From Paracoccus haematequi (lineage in GTDB: Bacteria > Pseudomonadota > Alphaproteobacteria > Rhodobacterales > Rhodobacteraceae): a stretch of 64,000 nucleotides of DNA. The notes under the pieces are model-generated. The model saw only the letters and a list, made by a program, of their open reading frames with translations, made no database searches and was not told the origin of the DNA. Positions 53,434 to 61,465 of the stretch are shown here, piece after piece. The stretch is taken from the NCBI RefSeq assembly GCF_900631945.1, contig NZ_UZWE01000024.1, positions 184,462-248,461 on the forward strand, in the 5' to 3' direction. Positions within the stretch are counted from its first letter, which is position 1. Each line of letters opens with the position of its first letter. The translations under genes and the position numbers were made by a program.

Positions 53434-54398
53434 CCTGGACCCTGCCCGACGGACGCCGCGTGGACCAGCTGACGCTGACCGGCGGCGGGCTGACCGCGCA
53501 GGTGCTGACCCTGGGCGCGACGGTGCAGGATCTGCGGCTGGAGGGCATCGGGCATCCGCTGGTTCTGGGCTGCCCCGATCCGGCGGATTATCTGGACAGG
53601 GGCCTTTATCTGGGCGCTATCGTCGGGCGGTTCGCCAACCGTATCGGCGGGGCGCGGTTCACGCTGGACGGAAAGGAATACCGTACCGACCCGAATTTCC
53701 GCGACCGCCACACCCTGCATGGCGGATCGCGCGGGACGAACCGGCATGTCTGGACGGTCGAGGATGCACAGGGCGACAGCGCTACCCTGACGCTTTGCCT
53801 GCCGGACGGAGACATGGGCTTTCCCGGCACCATGACCATCCGCGCCGAGATTGCCCTGCGCAATGGCGCGCTGGTCTTCGACCTGTCGGCCACCTCGGAT
53901 GCGCCGACGCCCTGCAACCTGGCGCATCACGGCTATTTCGACCTGGACGGCAACGGCGATGTGCGCGGCCACCGGCTGCGGATCGCGGCGGATCGTTACC
54001 TGCCGGTCGACGGCGATCTGATCCCGCTGCCGGGCAAGGCGCCGGTCCAGGGCACGCGTTTCGATTTCCGGCAGGCGCGGCCCATCGCGCCGGGGGAATA
54101 CGACCATAATTTCTGCCTGTCGGATGGTCCGGTCGCCCGACGTGTCGTGGCCGAGCTCACCGGGCAAACGGGGCTGCGGATGCAGATCGAAACCGACCGA
54201 CCCGGATTGCAGCTTTACGATGGCCCGCATTTCGACGGACTGCCGGGGCTGGATGGCCGCCGCTATGGCCGCTTTGCCGGGGTGGCGCTGGAAACCCAGG
54301 GCTGGCCCGATGCGCCGAACCGGCCGGATTTCCCCGACGCGATCCTGCGGCCCGGCCAGACCTATCGCCACCATGCTGCCTACAGGTTTTCCGGGTGA
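53430..54398 (+). CDS. galM: Aldose 1-epimerase (galactose mutarotase)
   Basis: A 322-residue cytoplasmic beta-sandwich enzyme that interconverts sugar anomers. Catalytic residues expected from the family are His in LHGGSRGTNRHVW, His in LAHHGYFDLDG and Glu in VALETQGWPDAPN. It starts at GTG 53430, inside the lactonase stop. It would supply the anomer used by the dehydrogenase or importer. Stop overlaps dgoK by 4 bases. Confidence 0.92.
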   Translation: MTWTLPDGRRVDQLTLTGGGLTAQVLTLGATVQDLRLEGIGHPLVLGCPDPADYLDRGLYLGAIVGRFANRIGGARFTLDGKEYRTDPNFRDRHTLHGGSRGTNRHVWTVEDAQGDSATLTLCLPDGDMGFPGTMTIRAEIALRNGALVFDLSATSDAPTPCNLAHHGYFDLDGNGDVRGHRLRIAADRYLPVDGDLIPLPGKAPVQGTRFDFRQARPIAPGEYDHNFCLSDGPVARRVVAELTGQTGLRMQIETDRPGLQLYDGPHFDGLPGLDGRRYGRFAGVALETQGWPDAPNRPDFPDAILRPGQTYRHHAAYRFSG

Positions 54399-55273
54399 CC
54401 GCGCTGATCGGCATCGACTGGGGCACGACCTCGTTCCGCGCCTGGCGGATGGGCGCGGAGGGTAAGGTGTTGGAAGCCGTCGGCGATGGCCCCGGCATCC
54501 TGGCGGCAGGCGCCCTGCCGGGCGGGTTCCGCCAGGCCCTGCAAGACCGGATCGGCGGCTGGCTGGACGGCGCGCCGGTCATCGCATCCGGCATGATCAC
54601 CAGCCGCAACGGCTGGGTGGAAACGCCTTACCTGCCCTTGCCGCTGGACGCCGCCGCGCTGGCCGACAGCCTGACCCTGCATGACGGCATCCATTTCGTG
54701 ACCGGCGCGGTCAGCGACCCGGACGGCCCCGCCCCCGACGTGATGCGCGGCGAGGAAACCGAGATCATCGGCCATCTGGCGGGCGGGGGCGCCGACGGGC
54801 TGTTCGTCCTGCCCGGCACCCACAGCAAATGGGCGCGGGCACGGGGCGGGCGGATCACCGCCTTTCGCACCGTCATGACCGGCGAAGTCTTCGCGGTCCT
54901 GCGCGACCATTCGATCCTGGGCCGGCTGATCCAGCCGGGACCGGGCGATGAGGACGCCTTCCGCCGCGGGGTCGAGGCTGGGTGGCAGGATGGCGCGCTG
55001 CTGGGGCGCATCTTCAGCGCCCGAACGCTGGCGCTGCTGGACCGGCTGGCGCCCCAGGACATCGCCGATTACCTGTCGGGCCTGCTGATCGGGGACGAGG
55101 TCGCCCAGGGCGCGCGGGACGCGGGCGGCCCGGTCACGATCATCGGGCGGGGCGATCTGGCCGCGCGATATCGCATCGCGCTTGACATGATGGGCATCGC
55201 CGCCGTGATCGCGCCGCCGGGCATGGCGCGGCGGGGACTGTGGGAAATTGCCCGGATCAAGGGGCTTTCATGA
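54395..55273 (+). CDS. dgoK: 2-keto-3-deoxygalactonokinase
   Basis: A 292-residue sugar acid kinase that phosphorylates 2-keto-3-deoxygalactonate. The actin-like phosphate loop IGIDWGTTSFRAWRM is at residues 5-19. LPGTHSKWARARGGRITAFRTVMTGE near 148-173 is the family hallmark. It starts at GTG 54395 within the galM stop. Together with dgoA it gives the De Ley-Doudoroff end of galactose catabolism. Confidence 0.92.
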   Translation: MTALIGIDWGTTSFRAWRMGAEGKVLEAVGDGPGILAAGALPGGFRQALQDRIGGWLDGAPVIASGMITSRNGWVETPYLPLPLDAAALADSLTLHDGIHFVTGAVSDPDGPAPDVMRGEETEIIGHLAGGGADGLFVLPGTHSKWARARGGRITAFRTVMTGEVFAVLRDHSILGRLIQPGPGDEDAFRRGVEAGWQDGALLGRIFSARTLALLDRLAPQDIADYLSGLLIGDEVAQGARDAGGPVTIIGRGDLAARYRIALDMMGIAAVIAPPGMARRGLWEIARIKGLS

Positions 55274-55902
55274 CCGATTTCGATACCGCCTTCGCCGCCA
55301 ACCCGCTGATCGCGATCCTGCGCGGGCTGCGCCCGGACGAGGCCGCCGCGACCGCCGCCGCGTTGATCGACGCAGGCTTCACGATCCTGGAGGTGCCGCT
55401 GAACTCTCCCCAACCGCTGGACAGCATCGCCCGGATGGCCGACGCGGCCCCCGATGCGATCATCGGTGCGGGCACGGTGCTGCGGCCCGAACAGGTCGGC
55501 GCGGTGGCCGAGGCCGGGGGCCGGATCATCATCGCCCCCAACTTCGACCCTCGCGTCGCGTCCGAGGCGCGGCGGCTGGGCCTGGCCTATTGCCCCGGCG
55601 TCGGCACCGTGACCGAGGCTTTCGCCGCGCTTGAGGCCGGGGCCGCCGCCCTGAAGCTGTTCCCGGCCGAGATGATCCCCCCCGCCGCCGTCAAGGCGAT
55701 GCGCGCCGTGCTGCCGCGAGACGCCCGGCTGCTGCCGGTGGGCGGCATCGACCCGGCGGCGATGGCGGGATACCGCAAGGCGGGGGCGGACGGTTTTGGT
55801 CTGGGATCGGCGCTGTATCGGCCCGGCCAGGACGCGGCCGTCACCGGCGACCGGGCCTGCGGCTTCATGGCGGCCTGGCAGGCCCTGCGGGCCATGACAT
55901 AA
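55270..55902 (+). CDS. dgoA: 2-keto-3-deoxy-6-phosphogalactonate aldolase
   Basis: A 210-residue class I aldolase that splits KDPGal into pyruvate and glyceraldehyde 3-phosphate. The active-site Glu lies in FTILEVPLNSP and the Schiff-base Lys in AALKLFPAE (near 128). The LNSP variant after EVP is typical of DgoA rather than the KDPG aldolase Eda (which has EVTLRT). ATG 55270 overlaps the dgoK stop. It ends the sugar cluster; there is no strong terminator, only AAGCCGGTCGGCCTT just after the stop. Confidence 0.93.
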   Translation: MTDFDTAFAANPLIAILRGLRPDEAAATAAALIDAGFTILEVPLNSPQPLDSIARMADAAPDAIIGAGTVLRPEQVGAVAEAGGRIIIAPNFDPRVASEARRLGLAYCPGVGTVTEAFAALEAGAAALKLFPAEMIPPAAVKAMRAVLPRDARLLPVGGIDPAAMAGYRKAGADGFGLGSALYRPGQDAAVTGDRACGFMAAWQALRAMT

Positions 55903-55923
55903 GTTAAGCCGGTCGGCCTTGGG

Positions 55924-55948
55924 GGAACATTGCCGGAAGGGGCGCGTT
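55924..55948 (+). promoter_or_regulatory. EcfG-type (general stress) promoter, exact GGAAC-N16-CGTT
   Basis: GGAAC at 55924-55928 and CGTT at 55945-55948, separated by 16 bases, match the alphaproteobacterial general stress sigma consensus exactly. Transcription would start near 55955, about 40 bases before ATG 55996. Confidence 0.7.
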
Positions 55949-55995
55949 TCGGGCGATGCGCCGGTGGGAGGCGTATCACATTCCGGGAGGATCAG

Positions 55996-56550
55996 ATGAA
56001 AGCCACATTCACTTGGGTGGCCGGCGGCGCATTCCTGGCGTTGACGGCGGTTTCCGCGCAGGCCGACTGCGCCGCCGAACTGGCGCGCCTGACCGAGGGC
56101 GGCGCGGCGGCGGAAGGAATCTCGAAGGACGGTTCGCTTGCGCCGCTGGAAGGGGCGCCGGACGCGGCGGCGGGCTCGGATGCCGCCGCCACCGAGGCCG
56201 CGGATACGGCCGAGGCCGCGGGCATGAACAGCGCGGCGCCGACGCCCGAGGGCGCGGCTGACGGCGCGGCATCCACCGATACCGCCGGGGCCGACGGGGG
56301 CGAGGGGATCGCCAAGGACGGAACCCATGTGCCGCTGGAGGACGCGTCGGGCCAGCAGGCGGGCGTGGCCATGTCGGGCGCCGATGCCCAGGCCCAGCAG
56401 GAGGGCCAGCCCACCGCTGCCGAACAGGCCAGCGGCGGCGCCATGGACCATTCCGGCCGCGAGGCCCATATCCAGGCCGCGCGCGACGCGCTTGCCGCCG
56501 GGAATGAAGACGCCTGCATGGAAGCGGTGAAGGCCGCTCAGTCGTCCTGA
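55996..56550 (+). CDS. Small secreted Ala-rich protein with two KDG/PLE repeats
   Basis: A 184-residue protein of unknown function. A Sec signal peptide ends near SAQADC (Cys25 may form a disulfide with a C-terminal Cys near 175; there is no lipobox). The middle is low-complexity Ala/Asp/Glu/Gly. Two repeats share EGI(S/A)KDG(S/T)xxPLE: EGISKDGSLAPLEG near residue 40 and EGIAKDGTHVPLED near 105. The C-terminal HIQAARDALAAGNEDACMEAV is a helical segment like a conserved tail. GGGAGGA precedes ATG 55996. An exact GGAAC-N16-CGTT promoter lies upstream. Confidence 0.8.
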   Translation: MKATFTWVAGGAFLALTAVSAQADCAAELARLTEGGAAAEGISKDGSLAPLEGAPDAAAGSDAAATEAADTAEAAGMNSAAPTPEGAADGAASTDTAGADGGEGIAKDGTHVPLEDASGQQAGVAMSGADAQAQQEGQPTAAEQASGGAMDHSGREAHIQAARDALAAGNEDACMEAVKAAQSS

Positions 56551-56559
56551 GCTCTGTTT

Positions 56560-56582
56560 GGCCGGGGCCAGCGTCCCCGGCC
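56560..56582 (+). terminator. Stem-loop after the secreted protein gene
   Basis: GGCCGGGG and CCCCGGCC form an 8-base perfect stem with a 7-base loop, 10 bases after the stop. No T run, so it may end the transcript only partly. Confidence 0.5.
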
Positions 56583-56682
56583 ATCCGCCGCGTTGCCGCC
56601 GGTCATGCGAAAAGACTGGAATGCCGCGCCGCTTTCTGGTGAGAGAGGCGCCATCACAGCCTGGCCCCGGATGGACGACGCG

Positions 56683-57297
56683 ATGAGCATACATCTTTAC
56701 CCCAACGACCTGCCCGACGACCTGACCCTTGGCCCGGTCGTCGCCATCGACACGGAAACGATGGGGCTGGATCCCCGGCGCGACCGGCTGTGCCTGGTGC
56801 AGTTGTCGTCGGGCGACGGCGATGCGCATCTGGTCCAGATCGAACGCGGCCAGACCGAGGCGCCGAACCTGTGCCGGATGCTGACCGATCCCAAGGTTCT
56901 GAAGCTGTTCCATTTCGGCCGCTTCGACATCGCCGCCCTGGAAAACGCCTTCGGCGTGGTGACGGCGCCGGTCTGGTGCACCAAGATCGCCTCGAAGCTG
57001 GTGCGCACCTATACCGACCGACACGGGTTGAAATACCTGCTGAGCGAACTGGTCGGCGTGGATGTCTCCAAGCAGCAGCAGACCAGTGACTGGGGCGCGG
57101 CCGACCTGACCGATGCGCAGCTGGAATATGCGGCATCCGACGTGCTGCACCTGCACAAGCTGAAAGAGGCTCTGGAAGACCGGCTGCGGCGCGAGAACCG
57201 CATGGGGCTGGCCCAGGCCTGCTTCGACTTCCTGCCCGCCCGCGCCCATCTGGATTTGCTGGGCTGGGGGGATGAAAACGACATCTTCCGGCACTAG
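56683..57297 (+). CDS. rnd: Ribonuclease D (3'-5' exonuclease domain protein)
   Basis: A 204-residue DEDD-family exonuclease. Motif I is VVAIDTETMGLD (near 22-33), motif II is FHFGRFDIAAL (near 76-86) and motif III is the YAASDVLHLHKL block (near 150). It lacks the HRDC domain of enterobacterial RNase D, as is common in alphaproteobacteria. I chose ATG 56683 (MSIHLYPNDLP), because the longer frame from 56593 has no conserved start. Role: maturation or trimming of structured RNA. Confidence 0.9.
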   Translation: MSIHLYPNDLPDDLTLGPVVAIDTETMGLDPRRDRLCLVQLSSGDGDAHLVQIERGQTEAPNLCRMLTDPKVLKLFHFGRFDIAALENAFGVVTAPVWCTKIASKLVRTYTDRHGLKYLLSELVGVDVSKQQQTSDWGAADLTDAQLEYAASDVLHLHKLKEALEDRLRRENRMGLAQACFDFLPARAHLDLLGWGDENDIFRH

Positions 57298-57308
57298 ATG
57301 TCGGGCAG

Positions 57309-57361
57309 CCGGGGGCTTCGCGCCCCCGGACCCCCGCGGGATATTTAGACCAAGGCAAAGG
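57309..57361. repeat. GC-rich stem-loop with conserved tail, REP-like rhodobacterial element
   Basis: CCGGGGGC and GCCCCCGG (loop TTCGC) are followed by ACCCCCGCGGGATATTTAGACC. I recall this stem plus GGGATATTT-plus-ACCAA pattern as a frequent intergenic element in Rhodobacteraceae; only one copy is in the window. It sits 11 bases after rnd and may also end its transcript. Confidence 0.5.
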
Positions 57362-57369
57362 CAGGCGGT

Positions 57370-58314
57370 TTGAACGATTATCTGGAAACGGCGCGGCGTG
57401 TCATCCTGGCCGAGGCGCAGGGGCTGGCCCTTCTGGCCGAGGGGCTGAACGGCGATTTCGCCCGCGCGGTGGATCTGATCCTGGGAGCGCGGGGCCGGGT
57501 GATCGTGTCGGGCATGGGCAAGTCGGGCCATGTCGGGCGCAAGATCGCGGCCACCTTCGCATCCACCGGGACGCCCGCGCAATTCGTCCATCCCGCCGAG
57601 GCCAGCCATGGCGACCTGGGCATGGTCACGCAGGCCGACGTGGCCCTGGTCTTGTCCAACAGCGGCGAGACGCCGGAACTGGCCGACCTGATCGCCCATA
57701 CCCGCCGGTTCGGGATTCCGCTGATCGGCGTCGCCTCGCGCGCCGAATCCACGCTGCTGCGCCAGGCGGATGTGGCGTTGGTTCTGCCAGCCGCGCCCGA
57801 GGCCTGCGGCAGCGGCATCGTGCCGACGACTTCAACCACCATGACGCTGGCGCTTGGCGATGCCCTGGCCATTGCGCTGATGGAGCATCGGAAGTTCACC
57901 CCCGAGCATTTCCGCACCTTCCATCCCGGCGGCAAGCTGGGCGCGCGGCTGGCCAAGGTGGGCGACCTGATGCACCGCGACATGCCTCTGGTGCCCGAGG
58001 ATGCGCCGATGACGGACGCGCTGCTGGTCATCAGCCAGAAGGGGTATGGCGTGACCGGCGTCACCGACCGGGCAGGGCATCTGGTCGGCATCATCACCGA
58101 CGGCGACCTGCGGCGGCACATGCAGGGCCTGCTGGATCGCCGCGCGGCCGAGGTGATGACCCCCGGTCCCCGCGTGATCGCGCCCGACGCCCTGGCGGAA
58201 ACCGCTTTGGCGCAGATGCAGGACCGCAAGATCACCTGCCTGTTCGCGGTGGCCGAGGGGATGCCGCAGGGCATCCTGCATATCCACGACTGCCTGCGGG
58301 CCGGGATCGTCTAG
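57370..58314 (+). CDS. kdsD: D-arabinose 5-phosphate isomerase (KpsF/GutQ family)
   Basis: A 314-residue enzyme that makes D-arabinose 5-phosphate for Kdo. The SIS domain (about 30-170) has RVIVSGMGKSGHVGRKIAATFASTGTPA and SNSGETPEL. Two CBS domains follow (about 200-310). PTTSTTMTLALGDALAIAL is the conserved loop before the CBS pair. The start is TTG 57370, preceded by AAAGGCAGG. It is 4 bases ahead of lptC, so it joins the LPS export genes. kdsC is not in the window. Confidence 0.92.
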   Translation: MNDYLETARRVILAEAQGLALLAEGLNGDFARAVDLILGARGRVIVSGMGKSGHVGRKIAATFASTGTPAQFVHPAEASHGDLGMVTQADVALVLSNSGETPELADLIAHTRRFGIPLIGVASRAESTLLRQADVALVLPAAPEACGSGIVPTTSTTMTLALGDALAIALMEHRKFTPEHFRTFHPGGKLGARLAKVGDLMHRDMPLVPEDAPMTDALLVISQKGYGVTGVTDRAGHLVGIITDGDLRRHMQGLLDRRAAEVMTPGPRVIAPDALAETALAQMQDRKITCLFAVAEGMPQGILHIHDCLRAGIV

Positions 58315-58318
58315 GGCG

Positions 58319-58891
58319 ATGAACCGCACCCGGATCGTCCGCTGGCTGCGTGTCCTGCTGCCCCTGACGGCGCTGGCGATGCTGTCGGTGCTGTTCCTGT
58401 TCTCGCGTCAGGGCGACGGGGAATCGCAGATCCCCTATGCCGATGTGGACGCGCAGTCGATGGCCCGCGACCCGCGGCTGGTGGCCCCCGAATATGCGGG
58501 CGTGACGGCGGACGGGGCGCAGCTGGTCCTGCGCGCGACCGAGGCCGCGCCGGCCGGGGGAAGCGGCGGCAAGGCCCGCGATCTGCAACTGGACTGGCAG
58601 CGCCCAGACGGGCTGCGCGCCGATCTGACCGCGCCCCAGGCGGGGATGGACGGGGGCGCGATCCGGTTGGGCGGGGGGGTCAGGATGACCACATCCTCGG
58701 GCTGGACGGTCGATGCGCCCAGCGTCGAGGCCGCGACCGACCGATCCCGGATCGCCGCCGAGGACGGCGTGCAGGCCCAGGCGCCCTTCGGCAGCCTGTC
58801 CGCCCGGCGGATGGAGCTTGCGCCTGACACGGCGGGGGACGCTTCGATCTTGAATTTCTCGGGCGATGTCCGTCTGATATACCAGCCCTGA
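58319..58891 (+). CDS. lptC: LPS export protein LptC
   Basis: A 190-residue bitopic membrane protein that carries LPS from LptBFG to LptA. One N-terminal membrane helix (LRVLLPLTALAMLSVLFLF) leads into a periplasmic beta-jellyroll with VAPEYAGVTADGAQLVLRA. It fits LptC by size, shape and position between kdsD and lptA. ATG 58319 lies 4 bases after the kdsD stop. Confidence 0.85.
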   Translation: MNRTRIVRWLRVLLPLTALAMLSVLFLFSRQGDGESQIPYADVDAQSMARDPRLVAPEYAGVTADGAQLVLRATEAAPAGGSGGKARDLQLDWQRPDGLRADLTAPQAGMDGGAIRLGGGVRMTTSSGWTVDAPSVEAATDRSRIAAEDGVQAQAPFGSLSARRMELAPDTAGDASILNFSGDVRLIYQP

Positions 58892-58908
58892 CCCAAAGGA
58901 CCGAACCG

Positions 58909-59385
58909 ATGCTGCGCCCCCTGCTGACAGCCCTGATCCTTGCCGCCACCCCGGCTGTCGCGCAGAACGTCGCCTTCGGGGGGATGCGCGCCGATATCAC
59001 CGCCCCGGTCGAGGTCCGGGCCGACAATCTGTCCGTCAACCAGGCTGACGGCAGCGCGGTTCTGACCGGCAATGTCGTGATCGGCCAGGGCGGCATGCGG
59101 CTGTCCGCCGACAGGGTGACGATCATCTATGCCGAAGGGGACCAGAACCGCATCCGGTCGCTGGACGCCGTCGGCAATGTGACGCTGGTCTCCGGTCCCG
59201 ACGCGGCCGAGGCCAAGGCCGCCACCTATGACGTGGCCGGGGGCAATGTCACGCTGACCGGCGACGTGGTGCTGACCCAGGGGCAGAACGTGCTGACCGG
59301 CGACACGATGCAGGTGAACCTGGGCACCGGACAGGCGCAGGTCCAAGGCCGGGTGCGGTCGGTGCTGCAACCGGGCGGCAACTGA
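58909..59385 (+). CDS. lptA: LPS transport periplasmic protein LptA
   Basis: A 158-residue periplasmic OstA-domain protein (signal peptide to about PAVAQN). The core VEVRADNLSVNQADGSAVLTGNVVIGQGGMRLSADRV (two shorter pieces, 30-65) is typical. It bridges LptC and the outer-membrane translocon. The stop overlaps the lptB ATG (TGATG). Confidence 0.9.
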   Translation: MLRPLLTALILAATPAVAQNVAFGGMRADITAPVEVRADNLSVNQADGSAVLTGNVVIGQGGMRLSADRVTIIYAEGDQNRIRSLDAVGNVTLVSGPDAAEAKAATYDVAGGNVTLTGDVVLTQGQNVLTGDTMQVNLGTGQAQVQGRVRSVLQPGGN

Positions 59386-60134
59386 TGCGGGGCGCGGCGG
59401 GACGGTCGGGCGACGGGCTGCGGGTCCGGGGGCTGCGCAAATCCTATCGCAACCGTCCGGTGATCCGCGACGTGTCGGTCGATCTGGCGCGCGGAGAGGT
59501 CGTGGCCCTGCTGGGGCCGAACGGATCGGGCAAGACCACCTGCTTTTACTGCATCGCCGGGCTTGTGCCGCCCGATGCCGGGCAGGTTCTGATCGACGGG
59601 CGGGACGCCACGCGCCTGCCGATGTTCCGCCGCGCGCGGATGGGCATCGGGTATCTGCCGCAGGAGATGTCGATCTTTCGCGGGTTGACGGTCGAACAGA
59701 ACATCATGGCCGTGCTGGAGGTCGTGCACGAGGATCCCCGCCACCGCCGCGACCGGCTTGAGGAGTTGCTGGGCGACTTTTCCATCGAGCATCTGCGCTC
59801 CGCCCCCGCCCTGGCGCTGTCGGGCGGCGAACGCCGCCGGGCCGAGATCGCGCGCTGCCTGGCCTCGGATCCCAGTTTCCTGCTGCTGGACGAGCCCTTC
59901 GCGGGCGTCGATCCCATCGCCGTGGGCGAGATTCGCGGCCTGGTCCACGACCTGAAATCGCGCGGCATCGGCGTGCTGATCACCGATCACAACGTGCGCG
60001 AGACGCTGGGCATCGTCGACCGTGCCTATATCCTGCATGACGGGCATGTGCTGATGTCCGGTACCACCGACCAGATCGTCGCCGATCCCAAGGTGCGCGA
60101 GGTCTATCTGGGCGAAGGCTTCCGCATGGCGTGA
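59385..60134 (+). CDS. lptB: LPS export ABC ATPase LptB
   Basis: A 249-residue ATPase that powers LPS extraction. Walker A is GPNGSGKTTCFYCIAGL near 43-59, the signature ALSGGERRRAEIARCL near 145, Walker B FLLLDEPFAGVDPIAVGEI near 165 and ITDHNVRETL near 198. The YLPQEMSIFRGLTVEQNI loop is an LptB hallmark. Starts inside the lptA stop. In many relatives rpoN comes next; here it does not. Confidence 0.95.
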   Translation: MRGAAGRSGDGLRVRGLRKSYRNRPVIRDVSVDLARGEVVALLGPNGSGKTTCFYCIAGLVPPDAGQVLIDGRDATRLPMFRRARMGIGYLPQEMSIFRGLTVEQNIMAVLEVVHEDPRHRRDRLEELLGDFSIEHLRSAPALALSGGERRRAEIARCLASDPSFLLLDEPFAGVDPIAVGEIRGLVHDLKSRGIGVLITDHNVRETLGIVDRAYILHDGHVLMSGTTDQIVADPKVREVYLGEGFRMA

Positions 60135-60247
60135 CGGGTTGTCGCGTGGCCTTGCGGAACCGTCGCGGTGAAATCGGTCGCCGCCGACCCGCACCCCGTT
60201 GACAGAACCGATCCGCTGTCACCAGATTGATAGATGCGGGTGCGGCA

Positions 60248-60272
60248 GGAACCGCATCCCGCCATCCCCGTT
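60248..60272 (+). promoter_or_regulatory. EcfG-type (general stress) promoter of hpf, exact GGAAC-N16-CGTT
   Basis: GGAAC at 60248-60252, a 16-base spacer and CGTT at 60269-60272. The predicted start, near 60279, is 54 bases before the hpf ATG. A TTGACA at 60199-60204 might be a second, housekeeping -35, but its -10 is poor. Confidence 0.7.
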
Positions 60273-60332
60273 TCCGCCCTGTGCCGGCAGACGGGCCGGC
60301 GCATGGAAGACGGGCAACCGAGAGGAAAGACG

Positions 60333-60908
60333 ATGCGCTATACCATCAGCGGAAAACAGATCGATGTCGGCGATGCGCTTTCGACGCATGTGAAGACGCA
60401 AGTGGGCGAAACGGTCGGCAAGTATTCGCAGCGCCCCACGGATGCGACGGTCACCTTTTCCAAGGATGCCCATCAGTTCCTGTGCGACGCCGTGGTACAT
60501 CTGTCCACCGGGCTGAACGTGACGGCCCGCGGCGCTGCCACCGAGATCTATGCCGCTTTCGAGGCCTGCCGCGAAAAGATGGACAAGCAGCTTCGCCGCT
60601 ACAAGCGCCGCCTGAAGGATCACCACAAGGACAGGTCCGAGCCGGTTGAATTCGGGCAGGCGGGCATGTATGTGCTGGCCGCCGACGAGGATGAATGGGA
60701 AGCGCAGGACAGCGGCCTGCAACCGATCATCATCGCGGAAATGGAAACCCGCGTGCCCACGCTGTCGGTGGGCGATGCGGTGATGCAGATGGAACTGTCG
60801 GGCACCCCGCTTCTGGTGTTCCGCAATGAAAAGCACGGGGGCGTCAATGTGGTCCACCGCCGCGACGACGGCAATGTGGGCTGGATCGACCCGCGCGGCA
60901 ATGGCTGA
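60333..60908 (+). CDS. hpf: Ribosome hibernation promoting factor, long form
   Basis: A 191-residue protein that dimerises 70S ribosomes into inactive 100S particles. The N-terminal ribosome-binding domain (1-110) starts MRYTISGKQIDVGDAL and includes ATVTFSKDAHQFLCDAVVHL and a basic end YKRRLKDHHKDR. The C-terminal dimerisation domain (about 130-191) contains DAVMQMELSGTPLLVFRNEKHGGVNVVHRR (split). GAGGAAAG precedes ATG 60333. An exact GGAAC-N16-CGTT promoter supports stress induction. Confidence 0.95.
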   Translation: MRYTISGKQIDVGDALSTHVKTQVGETVGKYSQRPTDATVTFSKDAHQFLCDAVVHLSTGLNVTARGAATEIYAAFEACREKMDKQLRRYKRRLKDHHKDRSEPVEFGQAGMYVLAADEDEWEAQDSGLQPIIIAEMETRVPTLSVGDAVMQMELSGTPLLVFRNEKHGGVNVVHRRDDGNVGWIDPRGNG

Positions 60909-60945
60909 GGCCGCCGCGCGGAACGCCTGACGAACGAGAGTTGAC

Positions 60946-60973
60946 GCGCCCCCGGCATTCTGCGCGGGGGCGC
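60946..60973 (+). terminator. GC-rich stem-loop between hpf and ptsN
   Basis: GCGCCCCC (60946-60953) and GGGGGCGC (60966-60973) form a perfect 8-base stem with a 12-base loop. No T run follows, so it may attenuate rather than stop transcription into ptsN. Confidence 0.4.
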
Positions 60974-60999
60974 TTGAGCCTTTGGGAAAGACGCCAGCC

Positions 61000-61461
61000 A
61001 TGCAGTTGACCGAAATCCTCAAGCCCGGAGCCGTACGGTCCCTGGGGCAGGTAACCTCCAAAAAGCGCCTGTTTCAGGAGCTTGCGGATCTGGCCCATGC
61101 CGAATACGGCCTGAACGCGACCGAGGTTCTGGACGCGTTGCAGGAACGCGAAAGCCTGGGGCCGACCGGCGTCGGCCAGGGCGTGGCGCTGCCCCATGCG
61201 CGGCTGCACGGGCTGCACACGGTGGTGGGTCTGTTCGTGCGGCTGGAAAAGCCCCTGGATTTCGACGCGGTGGACCGCCAGCCGGTCGATCTGGTCTTCG
61301 GCCTGCTGGCGCCCGAATCCAGCGGCGTCGATCACCTCAAGGCGCTGGCGCTTGTGTCCCGCACCTTGCGCGACGCCGACCTGCGCGCCAAGCTGCGCGC
61401 CAATGACGATCCGGTCGCGCTGCACGCCGTTCTGGCCGCGCAGGGCATTAAGGCCGCCTGA
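61000..61461 (+). CDS. ptsN: Nitrogen-type PTS EIIA component PtsN
   Basis: A 153-residue EIIA(Ntr) regulator phosphorylated on His66 in GVALPHARLHG. The EIIA-fold strands LVFGLLAPESSGVDHLKALALVS follow. It regulates potassium, carbon and nitrogen functions through its phosphorylation state. I chose ATG 61000 (MQLTEIL) over a longer frame. It is placed after hpf as in most proteobacteria. Confidence 0.92.
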   Translation: MQLTEILKPGAVRSLGQVTSKKRLFQELADLAHAEYGLNATEVLDALQERESLGPTGVGQGVALPHARLHGLHTVVGLFVRLEKPLDFDAVDRQPVDLVFGLLAPESSGVDHLKALALVSRTLRDADLRAKLRANDDPVALHAVLAAQGIKAA

Positions 61462-61465
61462 GGGT

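Noticed and set aside
55069..57699. 876-codon open frame on the minus strand over dgoK-dgoA-rnd-kdsD
   Set aside because: Shadow of well-supported plus-strand genes; no motif.
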